A stretch of 64,000 bases of DNA, taken from contig CALNYL010000009.1 of the NCBI GenBank assembly GCA_942490775.1, positions 186,001 through 250,000 of the forward strand, read 5' to 3'. The notes beneath the pieces are model-generated. The model did not search any database and was not told the origin of the DNA. It saw nothing but the letters and a program-made list of their open reading frames with translations. Below are positions 31,127-45,572 of this stretch, piece after piece. Positions within the stretch are counted from its first letter, which is position 1, and every line of letters starts with the position of its first letter. The position numbers and the translations under genes were made by a program. Origin of the DNA: UBA6489 sp942490775. GTDB taxonomy: Bacteria > Patescibacteriota > Gracilibacteria > BD1-5 > UBA6164.

Positions 31127-32009
31127 TTATGATTCAGAACTTTGATGATTCTTAGCGATATCAATTAACTCACCAATTTGTTTTTCAAACAAGCTTGATA
31201 TTCTATCTTTTTGCTCACCTGCTTTTATAAGGAATTTTCCATACTCAGAAAATCCATTATCACTTTCTTCTTTTTTTAAATCAAGTCTTCTCTCTAGATA
31301 ATAAAATAAAAAACCTTCAAATTCTAATTTTGCTTCACTTATTTTTGTAATAATCCGTTTAATCCTCCTAGTATATTTAGTATTTATATTTTTTTCTGAA
31401 TTAGAAATCACTAAAAGTGTATGAATCTTTTAAATTTCTCAAATCATATTTCTCAAAGCATGATTTCTTAATTCTCCATTTTGGGAATAATCTATAATAA
31501 TAGTCTTTTATCCAAAGCATTCTGTTTGAATTATTTTATCTTTTTCAAATGCTTTTAATCAATAATTTTTCATCTGTTTCTATGTATATTCTGGATTTTC
31601 ATTCATATCCTTTTAAATGTTTCAGTTGCTCCTTCTTCCATTGGACATTCTGTTTTGATTTATTTTAATCATGTATTATCTTTTTCACCTTATTTCTATA
31701 GCTTCTCATTGAGTAGTCTAGTGATTCTAATATTTTATCTGTAAAATCAGTATTAGTGTTTTGAATGTATCAACCTCTTTGTTTAATTATTTTATTATTA
31801 TCGTACTCTTTCATTCTGATGGTACGTATATTTGCTTCAAATTTTAATCAATCAATTTTTATAGTTTTTCCTGTTATTATTGATTTTTCTGGTTCTCTTC
31901 ATAAACTTTCAATCATATCTTGAAGTTTACTTGGTAGGTTTACAAATTTATTTTGGTCTATATTGTAAAAGAAACAACCACTATGTTCTATTTCTGAACT
32001 TTCACTCAT
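31127..32009 (-). pseudogene. unknown protein, frameshifted
   Basis: Starts MSESSEIEHSGCFFYNIDQN and is open with TGA-Gly for about 110 residues to a TAA near 31666. Coding-like sequence then continues in other frames (for example RIYIETDEKLLIKSIGKR), ending in a last open frame 31127-31411 with KLEFEGFLFYYLERRLDLKK. At least two frame changes are needed. No family is recognised. The middle part has a DGLKFEANIRTIRMKEYD stretch that looks beta-rich. Confidence 0.6.
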
Positions 32010-32145
32010 AATTAAAATATTTTAAAAAATAATATTCACTATAATCCATAAAAAATAAAAAAAGTCAAATATTTTTTGATAAAAACTTTACTTTCTTGTT
32101 TTTATTTATATAATCCCTCTACTTTTAATAATTTACAATAAATAT

Positions 32146-33945
32146 ATGAGTTTTAGAAATATTGCTATCATTGCCCATGTAGACCACGGAAAAACAACAC
32201 TAGTAGACCAACTACTAAAGATAAGTGACGACTTTGATGAAAGAATTTGAATAGAGGAAAGAGCTATGGATAGTAATGCACAGGAGCAAGAAAGATGAAT
32301 AACCATATATAGTAAAAATACAAGTATAAGGTATAAGTGAAATAAAATAAATATAGTAGACACTCCATGACATGCTGATTTTTGAAGTGAGGTGGAGAGA
32401 GTATTGAGAACAATAGATTCAGTAGTATTAGTAGTAGATGCATACGAAGGACCAATGCCACAAACTAAATTTGTACTAAAGAAATCACTAGAACTATGAC
32501 TAAGACCTATGGTTGTTATAAATAAAATAGACAAACCAAGTTCTAGACCAGACTGGGTAATAGACCAGTTGTTTGATTTATTTGATAAACTATGAGCAAC
32601 CGATGAACAACTTGATTTCCCTGTTTGCTATACTATAGCAAGAGAAGGTAAAGCTATAAAAGAAATGTGAGATGATTTAGTGGATATGACACCATTACTT
32701 GATATGATTATGGAAAAAGTTCCAGAAGCTTCAAATTTACCTGATGCACCTTTGAAAATGCAAATAGCAAATCTAGGTTATGATAACTTCTTGGGGAGAT
32801 TATGAATAGGTAGGGTATATGAATGAAAAATAAAAGTAGGACAAGATGTAGTAATTACAAGTAATGACTGAAAACAAAGAAAAGCTAAAATAACAGAAAT
32901 TCTAACAAATGAATGACTAGAAAAAGTAAAAGTAAAAGAAGCTGTAGCTTGAGATATAATAACAATAGCTTGAATCTCTGATATATTCGTTTGAGAAACT
33001 GTTGCTCAAAATCCAGATGTAAAACCTATGCCACCTATAACTATAGATGAACCAACTTTGAAAATGGACTTTTTGGTAAATAACTCTCCATTTGCTTGAA
33101 GAGAATGAAAATTTGTAACATCTAGGCAAATAAGAGATAGACTAGAAAAAGAACTTGAAACAAATGTATGACTAAAAATAGATTTTGATTCATGAGAAAA
33201 TTATATAGTTTCTGGTAGATGAGAATTACATTTATCAGTTTTGATAGAAACAATGAGAAGGGAATGATTTGAACTACAGGTTTGATCGCCAGTTGTTATA
33301 TTGCATGAAGAAAATGGTAAAAAGTTAGAACCTATAGAGAGAGTATGAATTTCGGTTCCTTCTGAATTCTCTGGATGAGTAATAGCTGCTCTTTGAAAAA
33401 GAAAATGAGAGATGACAAATATGATAGAAGAAAATGGATTAACAAATCTAGAATTTTTAGTACCTACTAGATGACTACTATGATTTAAATCAGAATTTAC
33501 TACATTGACTAAATGAGAATGACTGCTATCTAGCTCATTTGAAGAATATGTTCCACATAAAGGAGCTATAGAAAAAAGACAAGTATGATCTATGATATCT
33601 ATGGAAAATGGAAAAACTATGGCATACTCACTTTTCAATCTTCAAGATAGGGGGACGATATTTGTGAAACCAGCTACAGAGATATATGAATGAATGATTA
33701 TTTGAGAATCTTCAAAAGATCAAGATTTGACAGTTAACTCTACTAAAAATAAAAAACTAACAAATGTAAGAGCATCAGGTACTGATGAAGCTTTGAAGTT
33801 GACTCCACCTAAGATAATGACACTGGAAGAAGCTATAGATTACATCAGTGGAGATGAGTATGTAGAAGTGACTCCTGAGTCTATTAGATTAAGAAAAAAA
33901 TATTTAACAGAAACTGAAAGAAAAAAACATAAGAAAAGTAGATAG
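32146..33945 (+). CDS. typA: translational GTPase TypA/BipA
   Basis: Product of 599 residues. G1 is AHVDHGKT, with ERGITIYSKN, G3 VDTPGHADFGSEVERVL and G4 NKID. The later TypA-specific part contains VPTRGLLGFKSEFTTLTKGE and ends KKYLTETERKKHKKSR. BipA binds the 70S at the EF-G site and helps 50S assembly under stress. Unlike many neighbours, it uses TGA for most glycines throughout. Confidence 0.96.
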
Positions 33946-33956
33946 TTTAAACTTTA

Positions 33957-34017
33957 ATAACCCCTAACTTGAAAAAATTCTTTCCCTTACATAAGGGAAA
34001 GAGTCAACAGGGGGAAA
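33957..34017. repeat. family A palindromic repeat
   Basis: CCTAACTTGAAAAAATTCTT then CCCTTACATAAGGG and AAAGAGTCAACAGGGGG, downstream of typA. The same CCCTAACTTGAA left half is found in the copy after rpsL. Confidence 0.75.
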
Positions 34018-34095
34018 AAAACTTAATTTAAAATTTGACTTTAGAGGAAAAAATTATAAAATTCCTTTCGCTAATTGAAATAAAAAAATATATAT

Positions 34096-34170
34096 TCCTC
34101 CGTAGCTCAGTGGTAGAGTAGATGACTGTTAATCATTTGGTCACTGGTTCGAATCCAGTCGGGGGAGCCA
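34096..34170 (+). tRNA. tRNA-Asn (GTT)
   Basis: Acceptor TCCTCCG pairs with CGGGGGA; loop CTGTTAA gives GTT; CCA encoded. First of four tRNAs upstream of the rRNA operon. Confidence 0.95.
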
Positions 34171-34180
34171 ATTTTTACAA

Positions 34181-34191
34181 TGTTCTTTAAA
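34181..34191 (+). promoter_or_regulatory. boxA-like element
   Basis: TGTTCTTTAAA between tRNA-Asn and tRNA-Ser, matching the rRNA boxA core (E. coli TGCTCTTTAACA) bound by NusB-S10. The same word occurs before 23S and before 5S. Confidence 0.6.
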
Positions 34192-34197
34192 TTATAT

Positions 34198-34287
34198 GGA
34201 GAGATGGCTGAGTGGTCGAAGGCGACGGTCTTGAAAACCGTTGAGTGCTTTTGTGCTCCTAGGGTTCGAATCCCTATCTCTCCGCCA
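34198..34287 (+). tRNA. tRNA-Ser (TGA)
   Basis: Long variable arm, acceptor GGAGAGA pairing with TCTCTCC, loop CTTGAAA giving anticodon TGA (reads UCN serine codons, not UGA); CCA encoded. Confidence 0.95.
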
Positions 34288-34383
34288 TTAAGTTTCTTTT
34301 GCGATAAGCAATAGTGAATCGGAAGGAAGGTTACATCGAAATTAAACGATAGTGAAATAAGATGATTACAATAAAATAAACAA

Positions 34384-34475
34384 GGAAGGATGCCAGAGTG
34401 GCTGAACGGGCTCCCCTGCTAAGGGAGTGAATCCTTCACTGGATTCCGAGGGTTCGAATCCCTCTCCTTCCGCCA
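34384..34475 (+). tRNA. tRNA-Ser (GCT)
   Basis: Acceptor GGAAGGA pairs with TCCTTCC; loop CTGCTAA gives GCT; long variable arm; CCA encoded. Confidence 0.95.
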
Positions 34476-34508
34476 TTTAGTTTTCTTGGAATTCTTTAAT
34501 CTCTTTTA

Positions 34509-34584
34509 GGGTCTGTAGCTCAGGGGTTAGAGCAGTTGGCTCATAACCAATTGGCCGTTGGTTCAATTCCAACCAGACCCACCA
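34509..34584 (+). tRNA. tRNA with CAT anticodon (elongator Met or Ile2)
   Basis: Acceptor GGGTCTG pairs with CAGACCC, loop CTCATAA, CCA encoded. The first pair is G-C and paired, so it is not an initiator. Met against lysidine-modified Ile cannot be settled by eye. Confidence 0.9.
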
Positions 34585-34785
34585 TAATAATCTTATAACT
34601 TTTATTTACTTATATATTAATTCAATTAATTAAAAATTGAAAATAATTATATCTAAAATCCAGAGTTATAAATTATATATTAGATAATACTTCTTAGGAA
34701 TTGAAAACTTTAAGAAAAAAAAAACTAATAAAAACCCTTTAAATAGACATAATAATACATCTTCTAAAGAAAGTTAAAAAAACTT

Positions 34786-34813
34786 TTGACAATGGAGGTT
34801 AAATTAATAGAAT
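34786..34813 (+). promoter_or_regulatory. likely rRNA operon promoter
   Basis: -35 TTGACA (34786-34791), 16-base spacer, -10 TAGAAT (34808-34813). It is the closest match to a sigma-70 promoter seen in the window, placed about 110 bases before 16S and upstream of boxA. Confidence 0.65.
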
Positions 34814-34846
34814 GTACCAGCTTTAAATAAGAAGCACAGAAGAAAA

Positions 34847-34857
34847 GCTCTTTAAAA
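34847..34857 (+). promoter_or_regulatory. boxA-like antitermination site in rRNA leader
   Basis: GCTCTTTAAAA in the leader of 16S, near the E. coli boxA TGCTCTTTAACA. Probable NusB-S10 site. Confidence 0.65.
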
Positions 34858-34864
34858 TAAACAG

Positions 34865-34905
34865 AACATTAGAAAAAAAGGAACCCTAAATTTCTAGGAA
34901 AACTT
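34865..34905 (+). other. 16S processing stem, left arm
   Basis: AACATTAGAAAAAA and following bases pair with 36396-36436 just downstream of 16S (the complement matches over most of 40 bases). It forms the long stem normally cut by RNase III. Confidence 0.75.
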
Positions 34906-34921
34906 AATAAAAATTTTTTCA

Positions 34922-36394
<1,473 letters not shown>

Positions 36395-36395
36395 T

Positions 36396-36436
36396 AATTT
36401 TCCTGAAGAATTTTAGGTTACTTTTTTCTAATGTTT
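36396..36436 (+). other. 16S processing stem, right arm
   Basis: Complement of 34865-34905, right after the 16S tail. Confidence 0.75.
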
Positions 36437-36445
36437 TGTTTATTT

Positions 36446-36456
36446 TGTTCTTTAAA
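36446..36456 (+). promoter_or_regulatory. boxA-like element in 16S-23S spacer
   Basis: TGTTCTTTAAA in the roughly 125-base spacer. The spacer holds no tRNA gene. Confidence 0.65.
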
Positions 36457-36460
36457 ATAA

Positions 36461-36485
36461 TCTGAATAGTCAAAGTTAGTTAATT
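36461..36485 (+). other. 23S processing stem, left arm
   Basis: TCTGAATAGTCAAAGTTAGT plus five bases pairs with 39500-39524 (two mismatches in 25), enclosing 23S. Confidence 0.85.
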
Positions 36486-36519
36486 TGAATTGATAAAATA
36501 ATTAATAGTTTTATCGGTA

Positions 36520-39458
<2,939 letters not shown>

Positions 39459-39499
39459 CTGTTTTAACGATTATTTATTTGTTAAAATCTTTTCTTGTT

Positions 39500-39524
39500 A
39501 ATTAACTAACTTTGAGTGTTCAGA
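39500..39524 (+). other. 23S processing stem, right arm
   Basis: AATTAACTAACTTTGAGTGT plus TCAGA, complement of 36461-36485. Confidence 0.85.
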
Positions 39525-39547
39525 TTATTGGAAGATTATATTAAGCA

Positions 39548-39558
39548 TGTTCTTTAAA
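39548..39558 (+). promoter_or_regulatory. boxA-like element before 5S
   Basis: TGTTCTTTAAA about 20 bases before 5S. With copies before tRNA-Ser, 16S and 23S it forms a regular series. Confidence 0.6.
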
Positions 39559-39576
39559 AAAATATGATTTAATGTT

Positions 39577-39700
39577 AGGGTCTTGGTGGTTATAACGGTT
39601 GGGGTACACCTGTTCCCGTGCCGAACACAGAAGTTAAGCCAACTTGTGCCGATGGTAGTGCATCTCGTAGATGTGTGAGAGTAGGTAGCCGCCAAGACTT
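39577..39700 (+). rRNA. rrf: 5S ribosomal RNA
   Basis: Helix I pairs GTCTTGG with CCAAGAC. The loop region CCGTGCCGAACACAGAAGTT and the GTAGGTAGCCGCC end are typical of 5S. Ends approximate. Confidence 0.92.
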
Positions 39701-39808
39701 TGATATTAAATTATGGTGTGAATATAGTTTTAATATTTAAAAATTATATTTGATATCAGAATTTATGCTGTTGGTATAAATCTTTTTTGTTGTTGTGACA
39801 CTCTTTTA

Positions 39809-39884
39809 GCACGAGTAGCTCAGTTGGAAGAGCAGCGCCCTTCTAAGGCGAAGGTCACAGGTTCGAGCCCTGTCTCGTGTACCA
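39809..39884 (+). tRNA. tRNA-Arg (TCT)
   Basis: Acceptor GCACGAG pairs with CTCGTGT; loop CTTCTAA gives TCT; CCA encoded. Confidence 0.95.
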
Positions 39885-39888
39885 TTAT

Positions 39889-39965
39889 GGGTGATTAGCT
39901 CAGTTGGCGAGAGCATCTGCCTTACAAGCAGGGGGTCATAGGTTCGAATCCTATATCACCCACCA
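39889..39965 (+). tRNA. tRNA-Val (TAC)
   Basis: Acceptor GGGTGAT pairs with ATCACCC; loop CTTACAA gives TAC; CCA encoded. Four bases after tRNA-Arg. Confidence 0.95.
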
Positions 39966-39975
39966 TAAAATGAAA

Positions 39976-40012
39976 AAATAGAAAACTTACTATGAATTTA
40001 GTAAGTTTTTTT
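39976..40012 (+). terminator. terminator of the rRNA/tRNA operon
   Basis: AAAACTTACTA / TAGTAAGTTTTTTTT hairpin 11 bases after tRNA-Val. Confidence 0.88.
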
Positions 40013-40086
40013 TGTTTTTTTTAAAGTTTTGGTTTTTTAATAGAAAATATTATAAATAGTATTATTTTAAACCTAATTATTTAATT

Positions 40087-40638
40087 ATGGAAATATATTT
40101 GATAAGACATTGAGAGACTGATAGAAATTTAAATAAAATGATAAATCCTTGAGATATTGATAGTGAACTAAATCAAACTTGAATTAATCAAGCAAAGGAG
40201 ATTTGAACTGAATTAAGATCAAAATGATTTATTTTTGATGTTATTATTTCTTCCCCTTTAAAAAGAGCTTTAGATACAGCTGAAATTATAGCAAAGAAAA
40301 CATGATATTTCGGAACTATAATTAAAATAAAAAATTTAGAAGAAAAGTATGCTTGAGTATTTAAAAATTACTATAAGAGGCAATTTAAGGAAGAATTTTG
40401 ATGTAGAATAGTTGAAGAAATATTACAAAAGTTTCCAGATCGAGTATTTGAATGAGTTGAGAAATTAACTGATTTTAAGGAAAGGGTAAGAAAAGAAATG
40501 AGTAATATTGAAAATAATATAGAATTTAAGGATAAAAGGATTTTAATTGTATCTCATTGATGAGTAGCAGAGGTAATAACTTGAATTAAGAGAATAGAGA
40601 ATTGTAGGCTTGTAAAAGTAAATGGTTATGGGAAATAA
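40087..40638 (+). CDS. histidine phosphatase (phosphoglycerate mutase-like)
   Basis: Product of 183 residues. The phosphohistidine motif LIRHGETDRN is at residues 5-14, SSPLKRALDTAEII follows, and the second catalytic His is in VSHGGVAEVI. The family includes cofactor-dependent phosphoglycerate mutases, CobC and sugar or nucleotide phosphatases. The short length and lack of mutase-specific segments favour a broad phosphatase. Substrate unknown. It stands alone after the rRNA operon. Confidence 0.88.
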
Positions 40639-41459
40639 GGCATAAAAAAAATTCGAGTATATTTGGGTAAATATTGACTCGAATTTATTTATATGTCTAG
40701 CCTCACTTCCTAGACATTTTTTTTAAATTTTTTGTCTAGGGGAGAAAAGATCGTTTTTTGAAAAACTAACCTTAGTTTTTCTTTGAATAAACTAAGGATT
40801 CTTTCGAACAATAGTTTATTCTGAATTAAACTTCTCTTGGGTAATTTTTTTGAAGAGCAAATTCACCATTCTCTTTTTGTTTTTATTTTTATGTAACTTT
40901 AATTTAGTTACTTTTTTTATTGTAGTGGTGATTTTGCGTTATACTTATTTTCAAAACAGCTTTTGAGTAAAACTATTTTAAAAATAAGTATAACTATCAC
41001 CTTTTTGTTTTTATTTTTGTTCAACTTAAAGTTGAAATTTTTTTATTAGGAGATCTTATTAGGTTTTATAAGTTCCATTCTGGAGAAGTAAAATTCTTAT
41101 TAAAGAGCGACAAGCCATATAAATAACTTGTAACACTATTATATCTTATATTATGGTATCACTCAATTATAATCTATTGACTTATTTGGTTTATATTTTA
41201 TGAAATATAGAATTGATCGAATTGTTGTTTATTTACAGTCATTTCATTTATATAATATTTTATATGTTTTTATATGAATATTATGTTTTTTTCTTTAAAT
41301 AATGCTTATTTTTCGGGGTAGTTTTTTGTCCTTTTGTTTCAAAATTGTATACAAAGATTGATGAAAACTTTAGAACTTTAAATAATTGTTGAAAAAGTTA
41401 TTTTGTTTTATTCTGTTTTTGGATATTATTTGTGAGAGAATTATAACTAAATATTTAAT
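40639..41459. other. 820-bp gene-free region rich in hairpins
   Basis: No convincing ORF. Features in order: terminator 40649-40686 (AAATTCGAGT / ACTCGAATTT); terminator hairpin 40694-40723; hairpins between 40765 and 40825, including GAATAAACT / AGTTTATTC; an 18-base word CTTTTTGTTTTTATTTTT at 40873 and again at 41001. Each copy of the word is preceded by CACC and followed by a hairpin and T-run (40893-40918, 41020-41044). A long stem links GTTATACTTATTTT (about 40938-40951) to AAAATAAGTATAAC (40981-40994). The rest (41050-41459) is plain AT-rich DNA. It may hold one or two small structured RNAs. Confidence 0.5.
40694..40723 (+). terminator. intrinsic terminator
   Basis: TGTCTAG / CTAGACA arms followed by eight T, downstream of the phosphatase gene and a preceding hairpin at 40649-40686. 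Confidence 0.8.
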
Positions 41460-43562
41460 ATGCTACAATTATCAAAACAATTTTTAATGAAATCAGAGAA
41501 TGATTTTACTTTAGAGGAAGTTAAAAAGTTTCAGGAAGTTATTGTTTATCATAATGATTTATATTATAATAAAAATGCTCCTATTATAAGTGATAAGGAG
41601 TATGATGATTTGTTTAAGAAATTAAAAAGATTAGAGAATAAGTTTGTATTAGACTTATGAAATGATTTGGTTACAAATAGTGTTTGAGCTGATTTTAGGG
41701 AGTCTAGTTTTAAGAAGGTGAAACATAGTAGACCTATGATAAGTTTGGATAATACTTATAATGAAGAGGATTTACAGGACTTTGATGATAGAGTTAAGAG
41801 GTTTTTGGATGAGGATTTTGGTCAGGTTGAATATGTTTTAGAATTTAAGTTTGATTGAGTTGGGATAGAGCTTATATATAAAGATTGAAAATTGGTTCAG
41901 GCTATAACTAGGTGAAATGGAGTTGAGTGAGAGGATGTTACAGAGAATATTATGCAGATAGATAATATTCCTAAGGTTATAGATTATAAGGAACATTTGG
42001 AGGTTAGAGGAGAAATTGTTATGCCGATTTCTAGTTTTAATGAACTAAATAGGGAGGCTAAAGAAGTTTGAGATAAATTATTTTCGAATCCTAGAAATGC
42101 TTCTTCTGGTAGTATTAGAATGAAGGATAATAGGGTTACTAAAAAAAGGAATCTAAAGTTCTTTGCCTATGATTTGGCTAATTTTGAGGATTTTATCAAC
42201 TCTTCCCTGTTTGTTTCAAAAAATGGTAATGACAGTAGATATTTTGATGTGATAAAAAGTTTGGAGTGATTTGGGTTTGAGATTTCTAGTTATTTTAAAG
42301 TTTGTGAGAATATATCAGAGGTTGTTGATAATATAGATAATTTTTGAGATTTAAAAAAGACTTTAGATTTTGAGATAGATGGTTTGGTTATAAAGGTAAA
42401 TAATATAGATTTCTGGAAAATAATTTGATATACTGAGCATCATCCTAGATATGCCATTGCTTACAAATTTCCTGCAGAAATATTTACTACAAAAGTAATT
42501 TCTGTTGATCATCAGATTTGAAGAACTTGAACTATTACTCCTGTTGCTAATTTAGAACCTATAAATATAGGCGGAGTTGTTGTAAAGAGGGCGACTTTAC
42601 ATAATTATGATGAGGTTAAAAACTTGGATGTTAGAGTTTGAGATACTGTTTTTATAAAAAGGGCTTGAGAGGTTATTCCTAAAATTATTTCTGTTGTTTT
42701 GGAGTGAAGAGTTTGAAGTGAGAAAAAAATATCTATTCCTGAGATTTGTCCTAGTTGTGGTACTGGATTAAAAAGGGATGAATGAAGGGTAAGGTATTAT
42801 TGTCCTAATGATTGATTACGGGATAATATTTTATGTAGGGCTAAGCTAAAGGAAAAACTGATTTTTGCTGTTTGAAAACAGGCTTTTAATATAGAGGGTT
42901 TATGAAAGAGACAAATAGAGTTATTTTTGGAGAAATGAATAATAAGAGATTTGAAAGATGTGTTTTTAATTTGAAATAAGAGGGGGGATATTTTGAAGCT
43001 TGAATGATTTAAAGAAAGGTCTGTAGATAATATAATAAATTCTATTGAAAAGTCTAAGGATGTGAGGATTAGAGATTTTTTGGTAGCTTTACAAATAGGT
43101 TCGGTTTGAAAGAAAACAGCATTAGAGCTTTCAAGGCTGTTTAGATGTGAAGATGATTTATTGAATTTCGATAAGACATCTTATGAAATAGTGTGACTAA
43201 AAGATATATGACCTGAGATTGCAAAGTCAGTAGAAGAGTTTTTTAATTCAAAATATAATAAAATAGTTTTGAGGGAATTAGTAAAAATTTTAAATATAGA
43301 ATATTATGAAGAGTTAAAAAAAGATATTGAATCTGAATTTTTTGAAAAAAAGGTTTGTATAACTTGAAGCTTTGAAAATTATAAAAGGTGAGATTTGGTG
43401 AAAATATTAGAAGAGAATTGATGAAGTTTTGTTTCTAGTGTGAGTAAAAATACAGATTTTCTTTTGGCTGGAGGGAAGGCTTGAAGTAAGCTAAAAAAGG
43501 CTGAAGAATTTTGAGTTATTGTGATAAGTTTGGATGAGTTTCTTGAGAAAATTTGAGTGTAA
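41460..43562 (+). CDS. ligA: NAD-dependent DNA ligase
   Basis: Product of 700 residues. The N-terminal Ia domain has YYNKNAPIISDKEYDDLF, and SLDNTYNEEDL follows. The adenylation motif EFKFDGVGIEL carries the active Lys, followed by EVRGEIVMP. The OB fold has DHQIGRTGTITPVANLEPI. The zinc finger uses four cysteines (CPSC then YYCPND and LCRA). HhH repeats and a BRCT domain (VCITGSFENYKRGDL) end the protein. LigA seals nicks in replication and repair. Many TGA-Gly codons. Confidence 0.97.
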
Positions 43563-43647
43563 TTAAAAAATGTAGAAAAAAAGTTTGCAATATATTTTTT
43601 TTTTCATAGAATACCGTGGATTTTATAAACATAGGGATTAAACATAC

Positions 43648-43875
43648 ATGCCAAAGGAAGAAAAAATTGAGGTTGAGGGAATTATAATAAAAGCTCTACC
43701 TAGTCTGGTTTTTGAAGTTCAACTACCAGAGGATTTTGGGTGAGGGGTAATTAAATGATATTTAAGTTGAAAAATGAGGAATAATTTTATTAAACTTATT
43801 GAGTGAGATAAGGTTATAGTAGAATTGAGTCCTTATGATACAACTAAATGAAGAATTATTTTTAGAAATAAATAG
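43648..43875 (+). CDS. infA: translation initiation factor IF-1
   Basis: Product of 75 residues with an S1-like OB fold: IEVEGIIIKALPSLVFEVQL, GYLSGKMRNNFIKLIEGD and VELSPYDTTKGRIIFR. A few extra residues (PEDFGGG) sit in the loop before the third strand. It heads the infA-rpmJ-rpsM-rpsK-rpsD-rpoA-rplQ operon. Confidence 0.95.
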
Positions 43876-43895
43876 TATATTTTAAATAGTAAATT

Positions 43896-44021
43896 ATGAA
43901 AGTAAGACCTTCTGTAAAAAAAATGTGTAGTGATTGTAAATTCACTAGAAGAAAATTTAAAGGAAAACCAAGACTTAGAGTCATTTGTAAAAATCCTAAG
44001 CATAAACAAAGACAGGGATAG
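43896..44021 (+). CDS. rpmJ: 50S ribosomal protein L36
   Basis: Product of 41 residues: MKVRPSVKKMCSDCKFTRRK. It has CSDC and a later C and H completing a zinc-ribbon-like set, as in C-plus type L36. Confidence 0.96.
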   Translation: MKVRPSVKKMCSDCKFTRRKFKGKPRLRVICKNPKHKQRQG

Positions 44022-44057
44022 TTTTCTTTATTTTAATATTTATTAATTATAAAAAAG

Positions 44058-44423
44058 ATGGCAAGAATAGCTTGAGTAGTATTACCTAACTGAAAACATG
44101 TTGAAATAGCACTGACTTATGTATATTGAGTTGGAAGATTTACGGCAAGAAGTATTTTAGAAAAGGTTTGAATTGAGATGACAAGGAAGATAGAAACTTT
44201 ATCTGAAAATGAGTTAGATGAGATAAGGGCGGAATTAAAAGAGTATATGATAGAGTGAGATTTAAGAAGATTTATTGTTGGTAATATAAAAAGACTAAAA
44301 GAAATAAGGTGTTATAGATGAATTAGGCATCAAAAAAGGCTTCCAGTTAGAGGGCAAAGAACTAGAACTAATGCTAAAACAAGGAAGTGAAAGAGTGTTG
44401 CTATAGCATGAAAGAAAAAATAG
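44058..44423 (+). CDS. rpsM: 30S ribosomal protein S13
   Basis: Product of 121 residues: MARIAGVVLPNGKHVEIALT, YGVGRFTARSILEKVGI, and RHQKRLPVRGQRTRTNAKTR. Standard S13 at its usual operon place. Confidence 0.97.
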
Positions 44424-44446
44424 TTTATTTATAAAAATTAAAAATT

Positions 44447-44839
44447 ATGGCAGATAAAGTTGTAAAAAAATCTAAAAAAACTAAAAAGATAGTAGAGCAT
44501 GGACAGGCTCATATAAAAGCATCATTTAATAATACTATAGTTAGTATAACTGATGAAAAATGAAATGTCTTATCTTGGGCTACTTGATGAAGTGCTTGAT
44601 TTAAATGAGCTAGAGAATCTACTCCTTATGCTGCTCAGATGATATCTGAACAGGCTACACAGAGGGTTAAATCTATGCATTCTATGAAAACTGTTGATGT
44701 TTATATTAAATGAATATGAATAGGTAGAGAGCAGGCCGTAAGAGGTCTTATTTCTTGAGGTTTGGAGTTAAACTGAATTTTTGATATTACTCCAATTCCA
44801 CATAATGGTTGTAGAAAGAAGAAAGTTAGAAGAATGTAG
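44447..44839 (+). CDS. rpsK: 30S ribosomal protein S11
   Basis: Product of 130 residues: HIKASFNNTIVSITDEKGNV, GFKGARESTPYAAQ, and ITPIPHNGCRKKKVRRM. Gly runs such as ATGGSAGFKGA are mostly TGA codons. Confidence 0.97.
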
Positions 44840-44857
44840 TTTAGTAAAAAAAGTTCC

Positions 44858-44880
44858 AAGGGGTTAAAGACCTCTGTTGA
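44858..44880 (+). repeat. family B repeat between rpsK and rpsD
   Basis: AAGGGGTTAAAGACCTCTGT followed by TGA, in the 76-base gap between two ribosomal protein genes. Confidence 0.6.
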
Positions 44881-44915
44881 TGGATATAATTTTATATTTT
44901 AAGTTTCATACCCAG

Positions 44916-45539
44916 ATGCGTTATACTTGACCAAAGAAAAAACTATGTAGAAGAGAATGAGTTAATCTGTTTTGAACGGAGAAGTACGATTTAGAAAAAT
45001 CTAAAAGATGAATACTGAGATCAAGGAAGACAAGTAGTTTTTGACAACAGCTTAGAAAAAAACAATTAGCAAAAAGAATGTTTTGTTTAAGTGAAAAGCA
45101 GTTTTTGTCTTATTTTAAAAAGGCTCAGAAGTCTAAGTGAACTAAAACGACCTGAGAAAAAATGCTTGAGTTATTAGAGCTTAGATTGGATAATGTTGTT
45201 TACAGATCTGGTTTTGCAAGAACTAGAATGCAGTCTAGACAGTTTGTAAATCATGCACATTTCACCTTGAATTGAGTTAAGGTTTCAATTCCATCTATAT
45301 CTTTAAAGATATGAGATGTTATAGAGTTGAGAAATAAACTAAAAGAAAGTCCTTTATATAAAAGCCTTTTAGAAGAGTTAGAGGAATTTTCTAAGAAAAA
45401 TAAATGAAAAGTTTCTACTTGTAAGTGGATAGATGTAGATATGAAGACTCTTAAGATTACGGTAAAAGCTTTACCTGAGAAAGATGATTTTGACCAAGTT
45501 ATAGATATACAGAAGATTGTTGAGTTCTATTCAAAGTAA
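44916..45539 (+). CDS. rpsD: 30S ribosomal protein S4
   Basis: Product of 207 residues: MRYTGPKKKLCRREGVNLFG, EKQLAKRM-type helix region, then the S4 domain with LELRLDNVVYRSGFARTRMQ and ARQFVNHAH-like SRQFVNHAHFTLNG. An early assembler of the 30S body and proofreading factor. Confidence 0.97.
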
Positions 45540-45572
45540 TTCTTTTTTTATATTTCTTAACATATTTGAAAT

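Larger units (their letters stand above)
34585..34921. other. rRNA operon leader
   Basis: About 340 bases between the last tRNA and 16S. It contains a near-consensus promoter (34786-34813), a boxA (34847-34857) and the left arm of the 16S processing stem (34865-34905). No gene is seen. Confidence 0.7.

Noticed and set aside
34198..34287. tRNA with anticodon TGA as a UGA-decoding tRNA.
   Set aside because: Anticodon UGA pairs with UCA and related serine codons. The long variable arm confirms tRNA-Ser. The UGA-decoding tRNA-Gly(UCA) is not in the window.
40639..41459. tmRNA, RNase P RNA or SRP RNA in the gene-free region.
   Set aside because: No tRNA-like ends with encoded tag and CCA, no RNase P core motif, and no SRP GNAR-loop helix could be found.
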